Shown: positions 1-8,017 of the stretch, piece after piece
How positions within the stretch are numbered: position 1 is the first letter of the stretch
How the letters are laid out: the number at the start of each line of letters is the position of its first letter
Source of the DNA: Paludibacter sp.
GTDB taxonomy: Bacteria; Bacteroidota; Bacteroidia; Bacteroidales; Paludibacteraceae
Reading direction: 5' to 3'
Length of the DNA: 53,391 nt
Assembly (NCBI GenBank): GCA_028691965.1
Contig: JAQUYE010000011.1
Coordinates: 1 to 53,391 of the forward strand
Translations under genes and position numbers: made by a program
Notes under the pieces: model-generated
Told to the model about the DNA's origin: nothing
The model's input: the letters and a program-made list of their open reading frames with translations, nothing else
Databases searched by the model: none

Positions 1-2910
1 ATCTGCAGCAAGTTTCGGAGCCGTCCAGTTCTCACTCCCTTTATCTTTTCGCGATACATAAATACACACATCGGGATGCCCTTCACGGGTACCACCAAAG
101 AATGCAGTCAACAGATCACCCTTTGTTGTTTCAACAATGGTTGCTGAATGGCATTGCGGAAAATCAGCTTTTGTATACACATATTCCTGAACAACAACCT
201 TTGAAGGTTGAGGAACCGGAAATTCAAAACGGTAGGTACCGGATCCGATTTTGCGTATCTTTCCATTAGGCAGGTGCAGCTCGGCAGTGCTGTTTGCAGG
301 GATCTCCACCTCCCACTCTACCTTCATCAGCGTTTTCTTCCAGTTACTTACCACCTTACCATAGGGAGTTTCGTAACCTGCATCCACAAATTCCAGGTCG
401 GGTACAGTAAAGTCGGGTTTCATAATCAGGTGACGGAAAGCCGGCTGTTCCGGATCTGTCTTTATCCCTGCCAGGTCTTCAAACACCCAGGGCAGGAAAT
501 CTCCCAGCAACATAACATGGTTACCCGAATTCATCCCCGGGTCGGCTGTATTTCCATTCCATAACTCCCATATGGTGGTTGCACCATTAGCCGCCATATA
601 CCCCCAGGATGGATAGCTCTGCGAACTTGCCAGTTTAAAGGCAACATCCCCGCGACCCATTTTTCTGAGTTCCTTCATAATCCATTGGGTTCCGATTACT
701 CCGGTCGGAATAGCTGCATTATATCCGTTGATAATTTTAGAGATTATATGTGCTTCAACCGTATCGGCATACTGTGAGGGAACGATCCCAAAAGCCAGGG
801 GTAACAGGTTCGAAGTAGTTGAATTGTTACCGTAATACAGGGAATCTGTATGGAAGAACTGCTTATTAAATCCTTCTTTTACCTTTTCTGCCATCGCTAT
901 CCATTCTTTCTCCTCAGCTGACAGTCCCTGTAACCGGGCAAACTTAGCCATTAATCCCGACAGGTGGTAATAATAGGCAGTCGACAACAACGCACCGTCG
1001 GTTTTACGCAGGGGATCGCGACTATGAATCAACTCAGGACTTTCGGGGGGTACGCACCAATCACCGTACTGGTCTTTCGTCACCACATAATCAGCTGTCA
1101 TATAGGTGCGTGCTATATGCTTCATCCAGGTTTCAATGGCTCTGTAATGTTCGCGAACCGGACGGGTATCACCAAATTGCTGATACATCATATTAACCGT
1201 CATCGGGAAGGCTGCCGGCCAGGTTACATTATCACTGTAATAATTCCAAAAAGCAGGAGCCACATCGGGAATAGCTCCGTCGTAGCGTTGCGCCTCGCTG
1301 ATATCTTCGGCCCACTTGGCATACATGGCTTTATTGTCGAACAAAAAGCTCTCACCCAGACTTCCCATGGTTCGGTCGCCCAGCCAGGGCTGACGCTCGT
1401 TGCGTTGCGGGCAGTCGACCGGCATTCCCTTGTAATTACCACGGATACCCCAGAAGGCATTGCGGATAACTGTGTTTAGTACCCGGTTGGAAGTGTTTAT
1501 CGAACCGGTATGCGCCATTTCATCTTCCACCACTTCACCCAGGAAATTATCAACTGTAGGTTGGTACCTGTATCCCTGAACTTCAACATAGCGAAAACCG
1601 TGGTAAACAAATACCGGAGCCCAGCTCTCGCCCGATGGATCGCCTTTCAGGATATATTCGTCGGTAACCCGTGCATCCCGCAGGTTTCTGGTAAATAATT
1701 CTCCGTTATCCTGTAAGGTTTCTGCAAACCGAAGCCGGATGGTATCACCGGCCTGTCCTTTTACCTGAATACGCAACCACCCTACCATATTCTGACCCAT
1801 ATCCAGGATATAGCGTTCGGAAGCAGAAGATGTTGCATCCAGTCTTTTTATGCTCAGGGGTTTAATCGTTTCAGTTATCTTCATACCCGGCATCAGCTGC
1901 GCTTTCATCCGACCGATGGGAATACTTACCCGCTCGGCTGCCATCCACTTACTGTCGTCGTAACCGGGCTTAGTCCAGTTACCTAACTCCCTGCGTGCAT
2001 CATAAATCTCGCCATCGTATTCGTTGTTCGAGCGAATAGGGCCATCTGCATTCAGCTTCCAGCTGGCATTGCTGACTATCTCTTCTTTACTTCCATCGGT
2101 ATACTCAACTGTTAGGTTCAGTCGTAGCTTAGGATATCCAAAGGTGTTGATTTTGTAGGGCTTGTAGGCTTGTCGCATCGTATAATAGCGGCCGTTCCCC
2201 AGCGCAACACCAATAGCATTTTGTCCCTCCTGCACCTGAGAAGTAACATCATAACTGTTGTACAACACTGATTTGCGGTAATCGGTAGGCGCAGGTGCTA
2301 GCACCTGATCCCCAACACGCTGCCCGTTAATAAACAGTTCGTACAAGCCCAGGCCGGAGATATACACGCGGGCACTCTTCACCTTTTTGGAAGTTGAAAA
2401 CTCCTTACGCAGGTAACGGGCCGAGAGTCGGCTCCACTGCGTTTCACTATCGTGAGGCATTGCCCTGTCGAGCCCTATCCACTGCGCTTTCCAGTCCGAA
2501 TCGGCCAACAATCCCATACTCCAGAAGGCCGGCTTCGAAAACTCACTTACTCCTTTGTTGGTCCATACCTTTACTTTCCAGTATGCCGGCTGTTTCGACT
2601 GCAGCGCTTTCCCCTGATAGGAAATCCACAGTTGTTCACCTGATTTTAGCTTTCCTGAATCCCACAGGTCGTAGTCGCCTTTCTCCAGCGATTCCTGCGA
2701 CGAAGACACCACAATCTGATAGGCTTTCTGAACTACATCCTGAAGACCCTCCGCCTCCGTCTTCCAGCTAAAACGGGGCAACCTGACATCAATACCTTCG
2801 GGATTAACAAGCCCTTCGGTGGTAAGGTCGGACACCCGGATCGACTGTGCTACAGCCAGGGAGGGAAATAGAAAAACGATAAGCAGTGAGATACGAATAA
2901 GGGTTTTCAT
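1..2910 (-). CDS. GH78 alpha-L-rhamnosidase fused to a C-terminal sialidase-like (BNR) domain, partial
   Basis: Reading frame stays open from ATG (2908-2910) to the window edge, so the C-terminus is missing (at least 970 residues). Residues 1-21 form a type I signal peptide. The start of the mature protein (LVNPEGIDVRLPRFSW) is the usual entry into GH78. The general-acid region DCPQRNERQPWLGD is at about 499-512 and the C-terminal TTIWELWNG, with the general-base Glu, at about 778-786, so the rhamnosidase module looks intact. From about residue 910 a second module starts: FPQCHSATIVE, then FFGGTREGHPDVCIY and a BNR-like SRKDKGSENW. This matches the start of a sialidase-type beta-propeller (BNR_2/GH33-like). 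It is the last gene of the operon visible here. Expected role: removing rhamnose and possibly a following keto-sugar acid from pectin fragments in the periplasm. The second activity is inferred. Confidence 0.88.
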   Translation of the reverse strand, partial: MKTLIRISLLIVFLFPSLAVAQSIRVSDLTTEGLVNPEGIDVRLPRFSWKTEAEGLQDVVQKAYQIVVSSSQESLEKGDYDLWDSGKLKSGEQLWISYQGKALQSKQPAYWKVKVWTNKGVSEFSKPAFWSMGLLADSDWKAQWIGLDRAMPHDSETQWSRLSARYLRKEFSTSKKVKSARVYISGLGLYELFINGQRVGDQVLAPAPTDYRKSVLYNSYDVTSQVQEGQNAIGVALGNGRYYTMRQAYKPYKINTFGYPKLRLNLTVEYTDGSKEEIVSNASWKLNADGPIRSNNEYDGEIYDARRELGNWTKPGYDDSKWMAAERVSIPIGRMKAQLMPGMKITETIKPLSIKRLDATSSASERYILDMGQNMVGWLRIQVKGQAGDTIRLRFAETLQDNGELFTRNLRDARVTDEYILKGDPSGESWAPVFVYHGFRYVEVQGYRYQPTVDNFLGEVVEDEMAHTGSINTSNRVLNTVIRNAFWGIRGNYKGMPVDCPQRNERQPWLGDRTMGSLGESFLFDNKAMYAKWAEDISEAQRYDGAIPDVAPAFWNYYSDNVTWPAAFPMTVNMMYQQFGDTRPVREHYRAIETWMKHIARTYMTADYVVTKDQYGDWCVPPESPELIHSRDPLRKTDGALLSTAYYYHLSGLMAKFARLQGLSAEEKEWIAMAEKVKEGFNKQFFHTDSLYYGNNSTTSNLLPLAFGIVPSQYADTVEAHIISKIINGYNAAIPTGVIGTQWIMKELRKMGRGDVAFKLASSQSYPSWGYMAANGATTIWELWNGNTADPGMNSGNHVMLLGDFLPWVFEDLAGIKTDPEQPAFRHLIMKPDFTVPDLEFVDAGYETPYGKVVSNWKKTLMKVEWEVEIPANSTAELHLPNGKIRKIGSGTYRFEFPVPQPSKVVVQEYVYTKADFPQCHSATIVETTKGDLLTAFFGGTREGHPDVCIYVSRKDKGSENWTAPKLAAD

Positions 2911-2938
2911 ACAGGAGTTGTATTAAAAATAAATCTGA

Positions 2939-4375
2939 TTAATTAGAACCGGCAACAATCATTGTATCGGTTGCCTTAAGATAGTCTTTTCCTTTTTCAA
3001 CAGCGATTAATACGCGATCGTGACCTAACATATAGGGAACATCGGCCTGAAAAGCATGCACCTTGTTGCCGGCAAATTCGCCGATGTATTCAAGTGCACC
3101 AGTTGCAGGCACAAACCACCAGCATTCCTTGTCAGCTCCGCTGATCTTCGAAAGATCGAGCTGCATCGGGCGACCGGAATAATTGTATGCCAGCAGATAA
3201 TCCTTTCCACAGGTAGCCACTACACGGTCGTAACGCTCCCCATTAACACCGGCTACGATCGACTGATCAGGAACACGTTCGAAGAAGGGGAATTTAAGCA
3301 TCAGCTGTTTCAGGTGCTGCATCTGATTAAATCCGGGATCTTCGAGGCAATCGTACCAGTACTTACCGGGGAAGAAAGAGCCTCCCACACCGGGCTTGTA
3401 GAACTGCATAATGGAATTATGACCGTACGTATGACCGAACGAACCGGCAAAAACCGACCAGTAAGCGTACCGACGTACATCATTGTCGGTCCAGCGTGCT
3501 TCATGTTCTTCGTGCAAACCATGTGGAATATCTTCGTAAATAGGTTCAGCATCAATAACAGGTTTAAGAGGAGTCATCGCCTGACTGCGCTCCACAAACC
3601 GCCAGTTATCTTCTTCTGTATTTTCTTCAATGGGATAATCACCATCGCCTTTACGCTGACCATAACGACGGTGACCGCTCTGGAACATGTTAAAGTCCAT
3701 CCACTCCTCACCATTAAACCAGGTTGCCGAAGTAGTTCTTCCCCGTGGGTGGAAGGTCATCAAATGATCAGGGTCGATCTTACGAATACTATGTGCCAGG
3801 GCTTCCCATACATCTGTTTTCATATCACCACGGATATCGCCACCTATCACCCAAATGATGTTCGGTGAGTTTTTATAGCGTTCGGCCAGGAACTTTCCAT
3901 AGCTGCGCGCCTGATCCGCATTCATTAATCCGGCGTTTACCGGACTGCCCCATACGCATACCATGGCGATATAAATACCATTCCGCTCAGCGGTCTTAAT
4001 AATATAATCCATATGATCCCAGTAGCCATACACTCCTTTTTGATTGATTTTGCTGAAATCAAAGCCATTCGGCATCGACGACTGACCGTAGGCATTATAA
4101 GCCGGGATACCGTCGATGGTTTGTACCTGTACTACATTGTAACCCCGTCGACTGCACTGACCGAGGTAGTAGGAAGCTTCACTCCGATCGAGGCGCTCGG
4201 GCAACAACCAACCGGTCTCACCCAACCAAAAGAACGGTTCGCCGTTGGCAAATTTAAGGTAACGACCTTCCTCACTCACCATCAGACGACCTTTTTTGAA
4301 AAGATCAGCGTTGCCCTGCGCTCCTGCACCTGTCAGCAGAACGAGCATTAAAAAAAGACTAACAATACGATTCAT
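2939..4375 (-). CDS. GH140-type apiosidase (DUF4038 domain plus collagen-binding-like C-terminus)
   Basis: A 478-residue secreted protein with signal peptide (cleavage near GAGAQ, residue 20). The body is the apiosidase-like DUF4038 TIM barrel, followed from about residue 385 by a small beta domain of the PF12904 type. Two carboxylates stand where GH140 needs them: Asp180 in IGGDIRGD and Glu277 in VIDAEPIYED. Their 97-residue spacing equals that of the catalytic pair recalled for B. thetaiotaomicron BT1012, the RG-II apiosidase. GH140 cuts the apiose-galacturonic acid bond that fixes side chains A and B to the RG-II backbone. It lies 27 nt downstream of the GH95-GH105 gene and 28 nt upstream of the GH78 fusion in the same operon. 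Other DUF4038 activities cannot be excluded, but the context supports RG-II. Confidence 0.87.
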   Translation of the reverse strand: MNRIVSLFLMLVLLTGAGAQGNADLFKKGRLMVSEEGRYLKFANGEPFFWLGETGWLLPERLDRSEASYYLGQCSRRGYNVVQVQTIDGIPAYNAYGQSSMPNGFDFSKINQKGVYGYWDHMDYIIKTAERNGIYIAMVCVWGSPVNAGLMNADQARSYGKFLAERYKNSPNIIWVIGGDIRGDMKTDVWEALAHSIRKIDPDHLMTFHPRGRTTSATWFNGEEWMDFNMFQSGHRRYGQRKGDGDYPIEENTEEDNWRFVERSQAMTPLKPVIDAEPIYEDIPHGLHEEHEARWTDNDVRRYAYWSVFAGSFGHTYGHNSIMQFYKPGVGGSFFPGKYWYDCLEDPGFNQMQHLKQLMLKFPFFERVPDQSIVAGVNGERYDRVVATCGKDYLLAYNYSGRPMQLDLSKISGADKECWWFVPATGALEYIGEFAGNKVHAFQADVPYMLGHDRVLIAVEKGKDYLKATDTMIVAGSN

Positions 4376-4402
4376 AAGAAGTTATTTTATGTAGGATTAT
4401 TT

Positions 4403-7400
4403 TTATTCGTGCATCAGTTTTTCATATTCCATCATCGCCAGGATAAACGAACCTGTTGATTTCGGGTCGTTGAGAATGATTGGTTCGCTGATGTAATAAG
4501 CAAAGCTACCATCGCGGCGTGTACCACCACCTCCCAGTCCGGCTACCGAACAACACTTGGTAATATCATACCAACCCTTGTCGTTCTTAACAATGAATTC
4601 GGCAAGTACTCCATCGTAGGCTTTTTTCACCTGCGGAATAAAGCTGTGATCGATATAGCCCTGTCGAACCGACTTGCTCAGGAAATACAGGAACATCGAG
4701 CTGGCCGACGATTCAAGGTAATTTCCCTCATGTTCGGGCTGATCGGGCACCTGGTACCACACACCCTTTTGGGGATGCTGGTACTTAATCAAAGCGCTTG
4801 CCAGTGTTTTAACACGTGCAATCAATTCGTTGCGTTGCGGATGATTGGCAGGCAGAAAATCAAGCACATCGACCATAGCCATCGCGTACCAACCGATACT
4901 GCGACTCCAGAAGGAGGGCGACAGGCCGGTCTTCTTATCGGCCCAGAACTGCTCGCGACTTTCATCCCATCCGTGGTAGTTGAGTCCTGTAGCCGGATCA
5001 AAGGTATGCTGATGAATCAGTTGAAGTTGTAACATCGCCTCTTCCATCGCTTTCGGGTCGTTGAAATCAACACTATACTGAGCCAGGAAGGGAGCTGCCA
5101 TGTACAACCCATCGAGCCACATCTGATGCGTATACTTGAGCTTATGCCAGAACCCACCCTGTGAGGTACGGGGTTGCTGGTCGAGTTGCTTCATCAGCGT
5201 ATCAATAGCTGTCTTGTAACGCTTATCCTTTTCCTGTTTATAGAGTTCAAAGAGAATTTTACCCGGTTTTACATTGTCCAGGTTATAAGTGAGAAATTGC
5301 ATACGGATCTTACCCTGCGCATTAATCGTTGAGTCGGCATACAATTTGGCATAGTCGTAATAACGTTTATCACCCGTGTGTACTGCCAGATCCTGCACTG
5401 CTTTTGCAACCAGACCGTGGGTATATCCCCACCGCGGACTGCGGGCATTTTCTATTTGCCAGGCTTCGGGGAATCGTTTCATTTCCGACTCCGCCATCCT
5501 CACCGACCAGCGTGCGGGAAGTTCATCACCTGCCACCAGTACATACTCTCCACCTTTGCTGGTATTCAGATCGTACAGGCGGGTGGGAGTTAATTCCAGT
5601 GGTTTAAAGAAGGATGGGTCGTTGATACGGGCTGCAGGTGTTTCAGGAAACTGAAACAACGGATTCGGATTAGGACCTGCTGCTTCGCGTAACCCCTCAC
5701 CCTTCAGGGGAGAAGCCATTCTCAGGCGCAGCACACCACCATTCCGTGAATGTACTTTCAACTTCGTTACCTTACCTTCCTTCCAGGCCATATCGATAAC
5801 AAAACCGCCACGGGCCACCAGACCGGTAACTTCACCGGTATCCCATACCGAGGGAAGGGCCGGCAGCAGGTATACAAAACCATCATGACTCTGCATCAGC
5901 ATTTCGGCAATACCGGCAGTACATCCGAAGTTACCATCAATCTGGAAGGGCGGATGCGCATCAAATAAGTTAGGATAGGTACCACCTCGTTTAGGTTCGT
6001 CGCGCACCAGCGAGAGCTGATCGGTAATTAGTTTATAGGCATGGTCGCCGTCGAGCAAACGCGCCCACAGACACACTTTCCAACCCATACTCCATCCCGT
6101 CGACGGATCACCGCGGGCGATGAGTGAATTTTGGGCTGCCTGAAACAGCTCCGGTGTACGATAGGGAGAGATCTGATTACCGGGGAACAAGCCATACAAA
6201 TGGGAAACATGACGATGCTTGTCATCCTGCAGGTCCCAGTCGTGCATCCATTCCTGCAACTGACCCCACTTGCCGGTCTGCATAGGCGCCATTTCAGCAA
6301 GCTTTTTGCGTAGGCGGGGAACCAGCTCATCGTTAATAGAAAGGATACGTGCACTTTCAATCACCGAATGCCACAGGTCGAAAATCAGCTGATTATCCAT
6401 GGTTACCCCAGCAGCAATGGTTGCTTTCTTTCCGCTACCGGCATGTGAATTCTCCGGCGAGTTGGATGGGTTCACTACCAGCCAGTTGTTTTCGGGCTCG
6501 TACATCATCACTTCATCAAAGAAGACAGCCGACTCGCGCATAATGGGATACACCGAACGCAGGAAGGCAGTATCGCCCGTATAAAGGTAATGTTCCTGTA
6601 AATGGCGACACAGCCAGGCTCCGCCCGAGGGCCACATTCCGGAGGCTGCACGGTCGATTCCACCGGTTACACGCCATACATCCGTATTGTGATGCATCAC
6701 CCAGCCATCAACACCATACATAATTCTGGCTGCCTCCCGTCCGCTTTCACTCACCTCGCGGGTAAGTCGCAACAAAGGCTCATACAGCTCGCTCAGGTTG
6801 GTAACTTCAGCCGGCCAGTAGTTCATTTCCACATTTATATTGGCTGTATACTTACTGTCCCAGGGAGGAAACACCTTGTCGTTCCATATTCCCTGCAGAT
6901 TGGCTGCTTGTCCGCCGGGTTGCGACGAGCAAATCAACAGATAACGACCAAACTGATAGTAAGTTGCTACCAGCTGATTATCGTTGGAAGTTGCAAACTG
7001 CTCCACACGCTTATCGGTAGTCAGCTGCTTGTACTTGTTATCGCCCAGGTAAAGCGTCGAGCGATCGTAATATTGCTTATAAAAGTCGATGTGAGCACGA
7101 CGGGATGTACTAAAGTCCTTGTGTACAGCTTTAGAGAGTATATCCTTTGCTTTGGCAACCTCATCGATGTCGATATTCTTATAATCTCGGAAGTTAGTGG
7201 CGATGGAAACCATCAGCACAACTTCATCGGCCTTATCCACTACCAGCACGCCATCGCGGGTAGTCAGTTTTCCACCTTTAATTTTTGCAGTCACCCGACC
7301 GTGAAACTCCACCTTGCCGCGCAGTCGCTCGTGAGTCGGGGTAACCCCACTCAGCGTAATCTCATTCTCTTCGGTAGTAATCTTAACATCCTGATGCGGC

Positions 7401-8014
7401 GATGTAAGCAGTGCGTGAAAACTAATCTGTTTCTTCTTAGAGGCAGTAAGACGCATCATCACCACCTGATCGGGGAAAGAAGTAAATACTTCCCGCTGAA
7501 ATTCGACGCCTTTCACTTTATAGCTTACGCGGGCAATAGCCGAATCGAGACTCAGCTCGCGGTAGTAGTCGGTATAGGCCGAATGTCCCGGAAACGACAG
7601 GCGCAGGTCGCCAAAACTCTGATAAGGCATCCCTGAATTGGTTTGCGACATTACCTTTTCGGTGGCTAATTGCTCTGCTTCTATATACTGACCGGCAAAT
7701 ACCATATCCCTGATTTTCGGGAGGTATTCCAGTGCAGCAGGATTCGGATTGTTATTGGGCTGTCCGGCCCATATCGTTTCTTCATTCAGCTGAATATGCT
7801 CCTGTGCCGGATTCCCGTACACCATGGCACCCAGGCGCCCGTTTCCTATTGGAAGGGCTTCTACCCAGAGGGATGCCGGACGATCGTACCACAACAGGTG
7901 TTCGTTGTTACCCGGCTGGTGGGCCGGCTTCCCGGCAGCTACTGCCGAAAGGCCCGTTACCATTAACAGAAGGAGTATTCCTGCAATTCTCACTATTCTT
8001 TTCTGTACTCGCAT
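4403..8014 (-). CDS. Bifunctional GH95 (alpha-L-fucosidase/galactosidase) - GH105 (unsaturated glycuronyl hydrolase)
   Basis: A 1203-residue secreted protein with signal peptide (to about SAVAA, 27). Residues 38-770 are a full GH95: N-terminal LWYDRPASLWVEALPIGNGR, the paired Asn residues in ANINVEMNYW (392, 394), LQEWMHDW (586-593) and QIDGNFGCTAGIAEML with Asp693. Residues about 835-1203 are a full GH105 alpha/alpha barrel: RWGYTHGLVAKA, MWLDGLYMAAPF with the likely catalytic Asp968, LNYHGWDES, WSRSIGWYAMAMVDVL and the terminal CSVAGLGG...YYISEPII. Either module alone is the size of a normal single enzyme. In RG-II degradation GH95 (BT1010 in B. thetaiotaomicron) removes terminal L-galactose from side chain A. 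GH105 enzymes hydrate terminal unsaturated uronic acids left by lyases. The linker near 767-785 has an odd low-complexity composition (see findings). Exact substrates are inferred. Confidence 0.9.
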   Translation of the reverse strand: MRVQKRIVRIAGILLLLMVTGLSAVAAGKPAHQPGNNEHLLWYDRPASLWVEALPIGNGRLGAMVYGNPAQEHIQLNEETIWAGQPNNNPNPAALEYLPKIRDMVFAGQYIEAEQLATEKVMSQTNSGMPYQSFGDLRLSFPGHSAYTDYYRELSLDSAIARVSYKVKGVEFQREVFTSFPDQVVMMRLTASKKKQISFHALLTSPHQDVKITTEENEITLSGVTPTHERLRGKVEFHGRVTAKIKGGKLTTRDGVLVVDKADEVVLMVSIATNFRDYKNIDIDEVAKAKDILSKAVHKDFSTSRRAHIDFYKQYYDRSTLYLGDNKYKQLTTDKRVEQFATSNDNQLVATYYQFGRYLLICSSQPGGQAANLQGIWNDKVFPPWDSKYTANINVEMNYWPAEVTNLSELYEPLLRLTREVSESGREAARIMYGVDGWVMHHNTDVWRVTGGIDRAASGMWPSGGAWLCRHLQEHYLYTGDTAFLRSVYPIMRESAVFFDEVMMYEPENNWLVVNPSNSPENSHAGSGKKATIAAGVTMDNQLIFDLWHSVIESARILSINDELVPRLRKKLAEMAPMQTGKWGQLQEWMHDWDLQDDKHRHVSHLYGLFPGNQISPYRTPELFQAAQNSLIARGDPSTGWSMGWKVCLWARLLDGDHAYKLITDQLSLVRDEPKRGGTYPNLFDAHPPFQIDGNFGCTAGIAEMLMQSHDGFVYLLPALPSVWDTGEVTGLVARGGFVIDMAWKEGKVTKLKVHSRNGGVLRLRMASPLKGEGLREAAGPNPNPLFQFPETPAARINDPSFFKPLELTPTRLYDLNTSKGGEYVLVAGDELPARWSVRMAESEMKRFPEAWQIENARSPRWGYTHGLVAKAVQDLAVHTGDKRYYDYAKLYADSTINAQGKIRMQFLTYNLDNVKPGKILFELYKQEKDKRYKTAIDTLMKQLDQQPRTSQGGFWHKLKYTHQMWLDGLYMAAPFLAQYSVDFNDPKAMEEAMLQLQLIHQHTFDPATGLNYHGWDESREQFWADKKTGLSPSFWSRSIGWYAMAMVDVLDFLPANHPQRNELIARVKTLASALIKYQHPQKGVWYQVPDQPEHEGNYLESSASSMFLYFLSKSVRQGYIDHSFIPQVKKAYDGVLAEFIVKNDKGWYDITKCCSVAGLGGGGTRRDGSFAYYISEPIILNDPKSTGSFILAMMEYEKLMHE

Positions 8015-8017
8015 AGT

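Noticed and set aside
3056-3868. Long open frame on plus inside the GH140 gene (270 codons)
   Set aside because: Antisense shadow of a well-supported gene; no family likeness, no promoter or start context.
6602-7636. Long open frame on plus inside the GH95 module (344 codons)
   Set aside because: Antisense shadow; the GH95 reading on minus has all family motifs.
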